A DNA stretch of 10,337 nucleotides from CAYJIL01 sp964370235 (GTDB lineage: Bacteria; Bacteroidota; Bacteroidia; Bacteroidales; Rikenellaceae): the NCBI GenBank assembly GCA_964370235.1, contig CAYJIL010000083.1:1-10337 (forward strand), given 5' to 3'. Of the stretch, positions 1-6,530 are shown one piece after another. The first letter of the stretch is position 1. Every line of letters starts with the position of its first letter. The notes under the pieces are model-generated. The model had not been told where the DNA came from and searched no databases. It saw only the letters and a program-made list of their open reading frames with translations. The position numbers and the translations under genes are program-made.

Positions 1-30
1 GAAAGTTTTTTTGAAATATTTTTGCAACAT
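1..30 (-). CDS. Possible start of a further gene, cut by the window edge
   Basis: An ATG on the minus strand at 30-28 opens a frame reading MLQKYFKKTF up to the window edge. It begins 15 bases after the stop of the M16 gene upstream, on the same strand, with an A-rich stretch before the ATG as is usual for starts in this phylum. The basic, aromatic N-terminus would suit a real protein, but ten codons are too few to name a family or to rule out chance. If real, it would be the next gene of the peptidase operon. Confidence 0.3.
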   Translation of the reverse strand, partial: MLQKYFKKTF

Positions 31-45
31 TTTTGTAACTACCTA

Positions 46-1323
46 CTAGTTACCACTTACGCTACCAACAATAATTTCGACAAAACCATCACGACCTAGG
101 TATTTTTGGCTAAGTTCCAAAATTCGCTCGGGTGTGATTGCTACAATTTGGCTCACCATATCGCTCACATAGCTGTTATCGCAACCATTTTGTATATTCT
201 CGATGGTAACATCGGCTATGCCGAATGGCCCATCTAAAATACGCATCACCTCGCCCGTCATAACACTTTTTACCATTTCTAGCTCTTGCTCAGGTACTAG
301 CTCGGTGCGCAGACGCTCGATCTCGTAGTATATTTGCTCAACGGCATCTTGTGTTGCATCGGCACGCACCTCGGTGCTAATTGCCACATAGCCGCTAGAC
401 GCCATATTTATCATTGCCGAGAATGCTCCATAGGTATAGCCTTTGTCTTCTCGCAAATTCATCACCAGACGAGAACCAAAATACCCACCTAATATAGTAG
501 ACGCAACCTGCATACCTATAAAGTCGGGGTGCATGCGGTCGAAAAGAACCTTACCAATGCGTATAGCCGATTGCAGAGCATCGGGCTTTTCGATGTGTAC
601 TTGTGGCGTAGAGTTTACCTCCTGCGCAGGCTCTTGTGCCATCTCGCCATCGGGCAAAAGCTCGATGATTTTGCTAAGGGCTTCGATGTCGTTTTGCGAA
701 ACCTTGCCACTAACTACTGCAAAGAGGTTACCTTTATTATAGTGCTTGGCATAGAAATCCTGCAACATTTGGCTAGTTAGATTATCATACTTTGCCTCAT
801 CGGAGATCATACCATAGGGGTGCTTGTCGCCATAAAGTGCATTTGCAAACTTTTCACGAGCCTGAAAATCGACCTTCTCACGCTCAACAGCCAACGCTTG
901 TTTGCGCTTGGTGCGATATGTTGCAAGTTCTTTTTCGCTAAAATGTGGCGAACATATAAGTTTTGTAAACAACTCTAGCGCCTTTTGCGAAAAGTGCCCA
1001 AGCGAACAAATTGTCAACACACTATAATCACGGTCGATATTAGCATCGAAATAGATGCCATAAAAATCGAGCATCTCGGCAATATCACGAGCAGTCATGT
1101 CGGCTGCCCCCTCGCTTAGCATGTTCACAGTAGCCGAAGCCACAAAAGGAGTGGTTTGATATTTTACGCCTGCCTTAAAGACAAGGCTAAATCTTATTAC
1201 GTCTTGACTACCCGTGTCGATATATCGAATATCGACCCCCGAAGGGGTTTTGTATGAGATAGCATCTAGCACCTCAACACTACTAGGTATTTTTATTTGG
1301 GGTATCTGACTACTATTCGTCAT
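46..1323 (-). CDS. M16 family peptidase-like protein, non-catalytic partner subunit
   Basis: This is an M16B (insulinase/processing-peptidase-like) protein of 425 residues from the ATG at 1323. The N-terminal half has the fold-typical spacing, but the place where HxxEH should stand reads ATVNMLSEGA, so the zinc ligands are missing. The C-terminal half has the conserved segment GGYFGSRLVMNLREDKGYTYG (about residues 279-299), including the Arg and Tyr that characterise the non-zinc subunit of two-chain M16B enzymes. By family knowledge such a protein pairs with an HxxEH subunit to close the peptide-binding chamber; that partner is the gene just upstream. No signal peptide is seen, so a cytoplasmic site is likely. 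An in-frame GTG at 1332 would add three residues. The ATG was preferred because it is the stronger start. Either choice overlaps the upstream gene, which suggests translational coupling. It ends in TAG. Confidence 0.92.
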   Translation of the reverse strand: MTNSSQIPQIKIPSSVEVLDAISYKTPSGVDIRYIDTGSQDVIRFSLVFKAGVKYQTTPFVASATVNMLSEGAADMTARDIAEMLDFYGIYFDANIDRDYSVLTICSLGHFSQKALELFTKLICSPHFSEKELATYRTKRKQALAVEREKVDFQAREKFANALYGDKHPYGMISDEAKYDNLTSQMLQDFYAKHYNKGNLFAVVSGKVSQNDIEALSKIIELLPDGEMAQEPAQEVNSTPQVHIEKPDALQSAIRIGKVLFDRMHPDFIGMQVASTILGGYFGSRLVMNLREDKGYTYGAFSAMINMASSGYVAISTEVRADATQDAVEQIYYEIERLRTELVPEQELEMVKSVMTGEVMRILDGPFGIADVTIENIQNGCDNSYVSDMVSQIVAITPERILELSQKYLGRDGFVEIIVGSVSGN

Positions 1324-2569
1324 AGCTTTCACTGTTTTTTAGGTATAGAATGGTGGTGCTATTCTCTTTGGTAAACACCTCTCTTGCACACTGAGCCAAA
1401 TCGGCACACGTAGCTCGGCGGTAAATCTCCACCTCTTTATTAATGATGGATACATCGCCCAGCAGTTCGTAGTATGCAAGGTTCATTGCCTTGTTCATTA
1501 CGTTTATCTCGCCAAAGACCGTATTAACCTCAAACTTGTTCTTTACCTTTTCGAGTTCGTATTCGCCAACAGCACTATCGTCTTTTAGCGATTCTAGCTC
1601 TGCCCACAAAGCCGCTTCGGCACTCTCGACCGAAGTACCTTCGAGCAATTGCCCTGTCATAACAAACAGACCCGGCTCAATATCGCCCATAACATAACCA
1701 TTCACCGAAGAGAATAATCGGTCACGCTTTACTAGGTTTTGATACATTCTCGACGATGTGCCATTAGATAGCAAATCGGAAATCGTATCGCACAAATAGT
1801 ATTTTGGGTCGAGCCTTGCTGGCATATGGAATACTATATATATAAGGGATGCCGGAACATCTCGCTTAACTAGCATGCGGCGTGGCTCGGTTTGCACCGG
1901 CTCAACTATTTTTTCTCTGGTGATAGGTTCGCCCGCAGGAATATCGCCAAACCATTTTTCGACAAGCCCAAAAATTTCGTCCTCGTCCATGTCGGCCGCC
2001 ACAGCAACAATACAGTTTTGTGGCTGGTAAAAGCGATCATAAAAATTTTGCACCTCTTCGAGAGTCGCTTCTTTTATGTGCTCGATATTTTTGCCAATAG
2101 TAGCCCACTGGTATGGGTGGTGAGTATATGCCAAAGGACGAAGCATTAGCCACAAATCGCCATATGGTTTGTTAAGGTAGCGTTGGTTAAACTCCTCGAC
2201 AACCACTTTCTTTTGTAGCTCTAGTGTATCGCTGTTTATATTCAGCCCACGCATACGGTCGCTCTCTAGATATAGAGCTGTCTCTATATTGTCCTTTGGT
2301 AAGACAATATAGTAGTCGGTATAGTCACTATTTGTATATGCATTATTTTCGCCAGCTGCCATCTGCACTGGAATATCGAAATGTGGTACCGATTTAGTAC
2401 CCCCAAACATTAAGTGTTCGAACAAGTGGGCAAACCCTGTGCGGTTGGGATTCTCATCCTTTGCACCTACCTTATATATAAGGTTAATGGCAGCCATGGG
2501 GGTAGAACCATCACGGTGTGCTAAAATGGTTAGACCATTCGACAGTACCCGTCTTTTATAATTAATCAT
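1313..2569 (-). CDS. M16 family zinc metallopeptidase, catalytic subunit
   Basis: A 418-residue M16B peptidase. The inverted zinc motif HLFEH lies at residues 48-52, with two ligand histidines and the catalytic glutamate E51. The third ligand is most likely E127 in VVVEEFNQRY, giving the family's HxxEH-x74-E spacing. The segment GTSSRMYQNLVKRDRLFSSV in the C-terminal half matches the second M16 domain. The length is normal for the one-chain half of a two-chain enzyme. No signal peptide is visible, which points to cytoplasmic degradation of peptides, although some M16 pairs in this phylum are exported. The start is the ATG at 2569, with an A/G-rich but not SD-like upstream sequence. The 3' end overlaps the partner gene by 11 bases (20 if the partner's GTG is used). 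It ends in TAG. The substrate is unknown. Confidence 0.94.
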   Translation of the reverse strand: MINYKRRVLSNGLTILAHRDGSTPMAAINLIYKVGAKDENPNRTGFAHLFEHLMFGGTKSVPHFDIPVQMAAGENNAYTNSDYTDYYIVLPKDNIETALYLESDRMRGLNINSDTLELQKKVVVEEFNQRYLNKPYGDLWLMLRPLAYTHHPYQWATIGKNIEHIKEATLEEVQNFYDRFYQPQNCIVAVAADMDEDEIFGLVEKWFGDIPAGEPITREKIVEPVQTEPRRMLVKRDVPASLIYIVFHMPARLDPKYYLCDTISDLLSNGTSSRMYQNLVKRDRLFSSVNGYVMGDIEPGLFVMTGQLLEGTSVESAEAALWAELESLKDDSAVGEYELEKVKNKFEVNTVFGEINVMNKAMNLAYYELLGDVSIINKEVEIYRRATCADLAQCAREVFTKENSTTILYLKNSESYDE

Positions 2570-2601
2570 CTCTTTGTCGTGTTTTAATCTTCACTAATAG
2601 C

Positions 2602-2637
2602 AAAAAAACCCAGAGAGAAGGAATTAACCTTCACTCT
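2602..2637 (-). terminator. Rho-independent terminator downstream of corA
   Basis: Read on the minus strand, a stem forms from AGAGTGAAGG (2637-2628) and CCTTCTCTCT (2621-2612), with nine of ten pairs and the six-base loop TTAATT. It is followed by GGG and then seven T (2608-2602). It lies about 65 bases after the corA stop and just ahead of the M16 pair, so it should end the corA transcript and make the peptidase genes a separate unit. Confidence 0.65.
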
Positions 2638-2702
2638 TTGATATGGGGAGATAACTAAAAGTAGAGATTGTTGTGTCGTTATTATTAAGGACACTCAAAA
2701 AT

Positions 2703-3653
2703 TTAAAACAGCTTCTTACGCTTAAATATTATATAGGTAACCACAAAGGTTATCGCCATTAGCCCTATCGACAACGGATAGCCATACTTTAAACCTAGCT
2801 CGGGCATATATTTAAAGTTCATACCATATATACTAGCAATGAGTGTTGGTGGCATAAAGAAGACCGACACCACGGTAAAGATTTTGGTGATGTTGTTCTG
2901 CTCTATGTTAATAAGACTCACAGCAGTGTCTTGTAGGTAGTCTAGCCTATCGAGACTAAAATCGGCGTGGCTAAGCAGCGAATCAATATCCTTTAGCATC
3001 AGCCCTAGCTTTGAGTAGGTATCGTTAGGGAATTTGTCGCTTCGCAAAATACCCGAAACCACCCTCTGTCGGTCGAACACGTTTTCTCGCAAACTCATGC
3101 TGTTTTCTTGGAGAATTGCTATGCGACGAAGAATGTCTTTGTCCATTCGCTCCTCCATGGTAATGTGTTTGCTGAGCTGTGCTACTTGACGAGATAGTGC
3201 CTCCACCATATCGGCATCGAGGTCGATTCTCACTTCGAGTATCGAAACCAAGATGTGGAAACCAGTGGGGAACATACGGTGGTTGATTTGTAGTTTCTTT
3301 GCTGCATCGGCAAAAGTCTTTAGCTCGATTGCACGCTCCGACACCAAAACACCCTCGCTAACCACGAACGAGACTGGTTCTATCGCAAAGCCACTCTCTT
3401 CGGTTACCATAAAGTTTGTGTTACAAAAAACTCCCTCCTCGGTTTCTGAATAACGAGAAGAACTCTCAATCTCCTCCATCTGTTGTTGAGTTTGGAGATT
3501 TATTTCTAAAAAGTCCTCGACCGCTCTCTTCTCTTTGATGGTTGGTTGAAACATGTCTATCCATAGGATATCGTCATAACCAAGATCCTCAAAGAGCTTA
3601 ATGTCGGCTCCTCGAACAATTTTATTATATGATTTTAGATATACAGTAAGCAT
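2703..3653 (-). CDS. corA: CorA family divalent cation (Mg2+/Co2+) channel
   Basis: A 316-residue CorA-type protein, a normal length. Residues 1 to about 250 form the cytoplasmic domain, including the long helical stretch that leads into the pore. The first membrane helix is about residues 258-276. The signature YGMNF follows (GMN at 277-279), then the periplasmic loop MPEL typical of CorA. The second helix is about 292-310, with a basic tail KRKK. By family knowledge it is a homopentameric inner-membrane channel that lets Mg2+ (and Co2+ or Ni2+) in and is gated by cytoplasmic Mg2+. It lies 96 bases downstream of mqnA on the same strand, so it may be cotranscribed with it. No clear promoter of its own, and no recognisable Mg2+-sensing leader, was found in that gap. 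It ends in TAA and is followed by a terminator hairpin. Confidence 0.95.
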   Translation of the reverse strand: MLTVYLKSYNKIVRGADIKLFEDLGYDDILWIDMFQPTIKEKRAVEDFLEINLQTQQQMEEIESSSRYSETEEGVFCNTNFMVTEESGFAIEPVSFVVSEGVLVSERAIELKTFADAAKKLQINHRMFPTGFHILVSILEVRIDLDADMVEALSRQVAQLSKHITMEERMDKDILRRIAILQENSMSLRENVFDRQRVVSGILRSDKFPNDTYSKLGLMLKDIDSLLSHADFSLDRLDYLQDTAVSLINIEQNNITKIFTVVSVFFMPPTLIASIYGMNFKYMPELGLKYGYPLSIGLMAITFVVTYIIFKRKKLF

Positions 3654-3749
3654 AAGTTACCATTTTAACAAGTTGAATATAGTTGACTCCTGCACACCAA
3701 ACATCCATAACGGGGCATAGGTGTGACGCTAAAATTAAGATCTAGCTAG

Positions 3750-4526
3750 TCAACCAACTCCACCACTATCACTAGTTGAGTTTTTTAAGTTGCGAATAAA
3801 GAGTTCAAGAACCTCTCTTTTGTCTTTGTTTAAGCCAAACTTAATATTCTTTGTTAAATACTTAATATCTTTGTCATAACACTTGACCCCACGATACTTC
3901 TTGACTGCGGCATCAATGTTTGAGACACCAAAACGCAAGCTCTCCTCAAAAGCAGCCAAAATGTTAGGATCAATACCTACTCTTGCAACCCACACAGCAA
4001 ACACGAATGGCTTACCCGTTAGCTCAATCCAAGCCTCGGCCAAATCATATTCGTAGCTAAAACGGTGACGATGGTCAAAAACCTTATCACCAATCATAAG
4101 ATAAGCTACACCCTCTTTGTCGGGCGATGCCATTGCAGCATCCTCGAACATGCGCCACTGGGGAGCAATGCCCCACAGGTCACGACAGAGAATCTTAACT
4201 AACTCGTTTGAAGTACGTGAGTGTGAATCTAAGTAGATGGTATTTATTTTCTCGATTGGATAGTTTGATAGTAGCTCCACGCTCTCTACTCTACCTTCGG
4301 CCGAAATGCAATACGGCGTTACAATTTGGTATGAAGTAAGAGACGGAAGAACACCAACAGGTACAAGTGCAATATCGGCTAAACCGCTAGCAAAGTTGCG
4401 TGCACAACTACTTGGCGTATCTAGCAAGAGCTCTGCCGACAAATTTGCATCGGCATATTCCAGACCATACAAAAAGGGTATGGCATTCAGGTATGAAAGT
4501 GTCGCTATTTTTACAATTCCCATCAT
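3750..4526 (-). CDS. mqnA: Chorismate dehydratase (futalosine pathway of menaquinone synthesis)
   Basis: A 258-residue MqnA/MqnD-family protein, assigned to MqnA. It would convert chorismate to 3-[(1-carboxyvinyl)oxy]benzoate, the first committed step of the futalosine route to menaquinone, in the cytoplasm. Motifs seen are SYLNAIPF (11-18), DIALVPVG (51-58), AEGRVESV (76-83), SRTSNEL (103-109), LMIGDKVF (143-150) and the strong signature ELTGKPFVFAVW (168-179). The fold is that of periplasmic-binding proteins, but there is no signal peptide. Two adjacent in-frame ATGs occur at 4526 and 4523; a third at 4530 is out of frame. No other mqn gene is in the window, so the pathway must be scattered, as is common. 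A promoter and a leader able to fold lie upstream. It ends in TGA, the only gene here to do so. Confidence 0.95.
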   Translation of the reverse strand: MMGIVKIATLSYLNAIPFLYGLEYADANLSAELLLDTPSSCARNFASGLADIALVPVGVLPSLTSYQIVTPYCISAEGRVESVELLSNYPIEKINTIYLDSHSRTSNELVKILCRDLWGIAPQWRMFEDAAMASPDKEGVAYLMIGDKVFDHRHRFSYEYDLAEAWIELTGKPFVFAVWVARVGIDPNILAAFEESLRFGVSNIDAAVKKYRGVKCYDKDIKYLTKNIKFGLNKDKREVLELFIRNLKNSTSDSGGVG

Positions 4527-4560
4527 CCATAGGTATTCCCTTAAAGTAAAACAATTGGTC

Positions 4561-4639
4561 AGCCCAACAAAGTATAAAGGGCTATAAATTAACTCTATAT
4601 ATTAGGGGGAAATTAGGTCTCAACAAGCACCACTTCCCC
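4561..4639 (-). promoter_or_regulatory. Leader of mqnA with two potential hairpins
   Basis: Between the predicted promoter and the mqnA start, the minus strand has two inverted repeats. The first pairs GGGGAA (4639-4634) with TTCCCC (4611-4606); inside it GGT pairs with ACC and CTT with GAG around a three-base GTT loop, giving one long interrupted hairpin at the very 5' end of the transcript. The second pairs AGCCC (4583-4579) with GGGCT (4565-4561). No U-run follows either, so they are not terminators as drawn. They do not match a riboswitch class I recognise. A structured untranslated leader is possible; the function is unknown. Confidence 0.35.
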
Positions 4640-4649
4640 AAACTCGCTA

Positions 4650-4680
4650 CAAAGGTAAAAATATTTTGTTTATAACCAAT
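4650..4680 (-). promoter_or_regulatory. Bacteroidota-type promoter for mqnA
   Basis: On the minus strand there is a perfect -7 element TACCTTTG (4657-4650), consensus TAnnTTTG. A TTG of the -33 element (4679-4677, within ATTGG) lies 19 bases upstream, the expected spacing for the primary sigma factor of this phylum. Transcription would begin around 4643, leaving a leader of about 115 bases before the mqnA start. This is the best-formed promoter in the window. Confidence 0.6.
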
Positions 4681-4725
4681 TGCCAAATAGAATTAATAAA
4701 TGGTAGATTTATCGCTATTTTGCAC

Positions 4726-5098
4726 GATAAACATATCAACACATATAACAACAACTTGTAATCAAATGCTTAGGTGATTATTAAAACTCTATCAACAGAG
4801 TTATCAACACTCTGTTAAAAACTACAAATTAGTGTTTAGATACAAAGATATTAACATATCAACAATTATTAACACAACTAACAATCAACTAGTTAATATA
4901 TGCAAAAAACATTATCAACATAGTTATCAACACTCATACCGAATGCACTATAAACTACGTTATAAAAAGCCCGATATTAACATATCAACAATTATAAACA
5001 CTACTGAAACAGAATAAATTAACACCAAACTAACACGATATAAACAAAGTTATCAACACTTTTAACAACGACTAAACAAAAAATTATATATATTTACA
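4726..5098 (+). repeat. Three degenerate ~125-bp tandem units carrying DnaA-box-like 9-mers
   Basis: Three units begin at about 4726, 4847 and 4973. Each starts with GATA(TT)AACATATCAACA; in units 2 and 3 the first 23 bases (4847-4869 and 4973-4995) are identical, and 28 of 29 match. Each unit also carries the core AACANAGTTATCAACACT (4794-4811, 4917-4934, 5043-5060), with one variable base. Exact TTATCAACA occurs at 4801, 4912, 4924 and 5050; ATATCAACA at 4733, 4856 and 4982; CTATCAACA at 4789. All point the same way. The phase is strict: first and last boxes are 68 bases apart in every unit, and units are 123 and 126 bases apart. TTATCAACA differs from the DnaA-box consensus TTATCCACA only at position 6. 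No protein-coding gene fits here. Confidence 0.85.
4785..4816. repeat. Inverted repeat framing a TTATCAACA box, with an alternative hairpin
   Basis: AACAGAG (4794-4800) and CTCTGTT (4810-4816) form a perfect 7-bp inverted repeat whose spacer is exactly the nine-base box TTATCAACA (4801-4809). A competing 6-bp repeat, AACTCT (4785-4790) with AGAGTT (4797-4802), has ATCAAC in its loop, so the two hairpins exclude each other. In unit 3 the same box is framed by a shorter AAAG (5046-5049) and CTTT (5059-5062); unit 2 has only AG/CT. Confidence 0.6.
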
Positions 5099-5123
5099 TT
5101 CATAATAATAATTAACAGCGAAT

Positions 5124-6056
5124 ATGAAAATAGCGTTTTTTGGGCTTGGCGGTGTTGGCGGATATATGGCAGCACATATGGCACACCTACACCGAGAGAA
5201 TAAGGATATTGAATTTTATTTCATTGCTAGAGGTAAACACCTCGAGGCAGTAAAAAAGCAAGGGCTTGAGCTACAACTCGAAGATGGCACAAGTATTGTT
5301 GTACACCCAACACTTGCAACCAATAACACTAGCGAATGTCCAAAGATGGACTATGTTGTGTACGCTACAAAGAGTTACAGTATCGAGGAGTCGATAGATC
5401 AGCTTGCACAACTTTGCAACGAGCACACGAGCGTAATTACGTTTATGAACGGAGTAGATGGATTCCCCAAATTAAAGGCTGCACTACCGCAGTGCAAAGT
5501 GTACGAAGGCTGTGTATATATTTTTAGCTGGATAGAGTCGCCGGGAGTAATTAAAGAGAAAGGAAACTTCTCTAAATATTTTATTGGTAGCAGCGAACCA
5601 TCGCCCGAGCTAGAGGCGTTTTATATGCTAGCAAAAGATGCACTAAGGAGCATAGAGCTATCGAGCGATATATCAAAGAGAGTGTGGTGGAAATATGGCC
5701 GCATTTCGGCTTTTGCTACGGTGACCTGCCACCACAACATTACCAGTGGCGAGGTTAAAGATACACAAGCATACCTAGAGGAGTACACCAATCTAACAAA
5801 GGAGTATGTGTCAATAGCTGTGGCAATGGGAATGATAGAGGACGATGGCGCAACACTAGAGGGCAACTTGCAAATGCTCGAAATATCGCCCGCCTCTGCC
5901 ACTTCGTCAATGCAACGAGACTACCACGCTGGCAAGCAGTGCGAGCTAGAGTCGCTAACGGGTTATATATCGAAAAAGGGCAAGGAGCTTGGCATCCCTA
6001 CCCCAACCTATGACAAAGCATACCAAGATATGCTAAAGGGGCAAGTGATAGGCTAG
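5124..6056 (+). CDS. panE: 2-dehydropantoate 2-reductase family protein (ketopantoate reductase)
   Basis: A 310-residue ApbA/PanE-family NADP-dependent reductase. The Rossmann motif GLGGVGG lies at residues 7-13, FMNGVDG at 107-113 matches the family's NG loop, and the all-helical C-terminal domain carries SSMQRD (261-266) and CELESL (273-278), where E274 aligns with the substrate-binding acid of the E. coli enzyme. K190 in RVWWKYGR is the expected catalytic lysine. The two asparagines four and eight residues after that lysine in E. coli PanE are I194 and A198 here, as I recall for a second clade of the family. The likely reaction is ketopantoate to pantoate for coenzyme A, but another 2-oxoacid substrate is possible. 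No other pantothenate gene is nearby. The ATG at 5124 has an A-rich upstream and no SD. The 3' end overlaps the convergent GNAT gene by 24 bases. It ends in TAG. Confidence 0.88.
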   Translation: MKIAFFGLGGVGGYMAAHMAHLHRENKDIEFYFIARGKHLEAVKKQGLELQLEDGTSIVVHPTLATNNTSECPKMDYVVYATKSYSIEESIDQLAQLCNEHTSVITFMNGVDGFPKLKAALPQCKVYEGCVYIFSWIESPGVIKEKGNFSKYFIGSSEPSPELEAFYMLAKDALRSIELSSDISKRVWWKYGRISAFATVTCHHNITSGEVKDTQAYLEEYTNLTKEYVSIAVAMGMIEDDGATLEGNLQMLEISPASATSSMQRDYHAGKQCELESLTGYISKKGKELGIPTPTYDKAYQDMLKGQVIG

Positions 6057-6530
6057 GCGCAAAGTGCCGTTTGCCACCTTTACCACACCACAATACACAA
6101 AACCATGAGCGAGGATAGCTTTCTGCATTAGAAGGTTATCCTCGTGTGTGTCTACACGAAAATCGCACGATAATTCTTGGCAGCGATCCTTTGCCCAATC
6201 AAATACAAGGTTGGCAATACCACGCACACTACCATCGCTAGCAATGCGATGCACAACGCCATACTCTTTGTCGTTTAGCCACTCACCATTCATAATTGCA
6301 GGATAGGTGGGATCTTCGCCAAACAGCAGCGCAAAGGTTGCAACAATTACACCATCTTTTTTTATGATGTAGCTGCCACCATGGGCAATATCATTTTCGA
6401 GACTAGAGACAGCAGGGTAATCGTCGCCCCACTGGCTAGCGTTACCGTTTGCTCTCATATATTTTTTTGCAGCCTCAAAGATCTCTAACATTCGGGGAAT
6501 GTCGCTAATTGTTGCTCTCTCGATTATCAT
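6033..6530 (-). CDS. GNAT family N-acetyltransferase
   Basis: A 165-residue single-domain GNAT protein of normal length. The N-terminal strand and helix read MIIERATISDIPRMLEIFEAA-type; motif A with the acetyl-CoA pyrophosphate-binding loop is about residues 90-118 (GVVHRIASDGSVRGIANLVF core, with R103-G104); motif B follows as DTHEDNLLMQKAILAHGFVYCG (about 127-148). It should transfer an acetyl group from acetyl-CoA to an amine. The substrate cannot be read from sequence; the layout resembles ribosomal-protein or small-molecule acetyltransferases annotated only as GNAT. The start ATG at 6530 lies inside the end of cstA (26-base overlap), which suggests coupled translation, and the tail overlaps the convergent reductase gene by 24 bases. 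It ends in TAG. No terminator was seen after it. Confidence 0.87.
   Translation of the reverse strand: MIIERATISDIPRMLEIFEAAKKYMRANGNASQWGDDYPAVSSLENDIAHGGSYIIKKDGVIVATFALLFGEDPTYPAIMNGEWLNDKEYGVVHRIASDGSVRGIANLVFDWAKDRCQELSCDFRVDTHEDNLLMQKAILAHGFVYCGVVKVANGTLRLAYHLPL

Larger units (their letters stand above)
4726..5123. other. Candidate replication origin or DnaA-responsive control region
   Basis: This is an inference from layout. A cluster of eight same-strand DnaA-box-like 9-mers with regular phase is followed by an almost pure A+T stretch (about 5059-5118) that could be an unwinding element. It sits in a gene-free spacer between divergent genes, and no TTATCAACA was noticed elsewhere in the window. 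Against it: the box departs from consensus at position 6, dnaA or dnaN are not in view (though dnaA is often unlinked from oriC in this phylum), and no whole-replicon skew is available. It could instead regulate mqnA and the reductase gene, or be an iteron-like remnant of a mobile replicon, although no rep gene is present. Confidence 0.35.

Noticed and set aside
3654..3749. Mg2+-sensing leader upstream of corA
   Set aside because: The gap is only 96 bases and shows no extended conserved pairing or M-box-like pattern that I can recognise.
3682..3754. Inverted repeat GTTGACT / AGTCAAC in the mqnA-corA gap
   Set aside because: Only 7 bp with a spacer of about 59 bases and no U-run; not distinguishable from chance.
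4832..5017. Open frame of 61 codons on the plus strand inside the repeat array
   Set aside because: Its peptide repeats DINISTIINTT only because the DNA is a tandem repeat; composition is dominated by Asn, Ile, Thr and Tyr, and it lies within non-coding A+T-rich DNA.
5089..5096. TATATTTA as a -7 element for the reductase gene
   Set aside because: One mismatch to TAnnTTTG in a stretch of pure A+T where such matches are expected by chance, and no TTG at 19-21 bases upstream.
4726..5098. CRISPR array
   Set aside because: The units are about 125 bases, differ along most of their length and share only short boxes; there are no uniform 25-40-base repeats with equal spacers and no cas gene.
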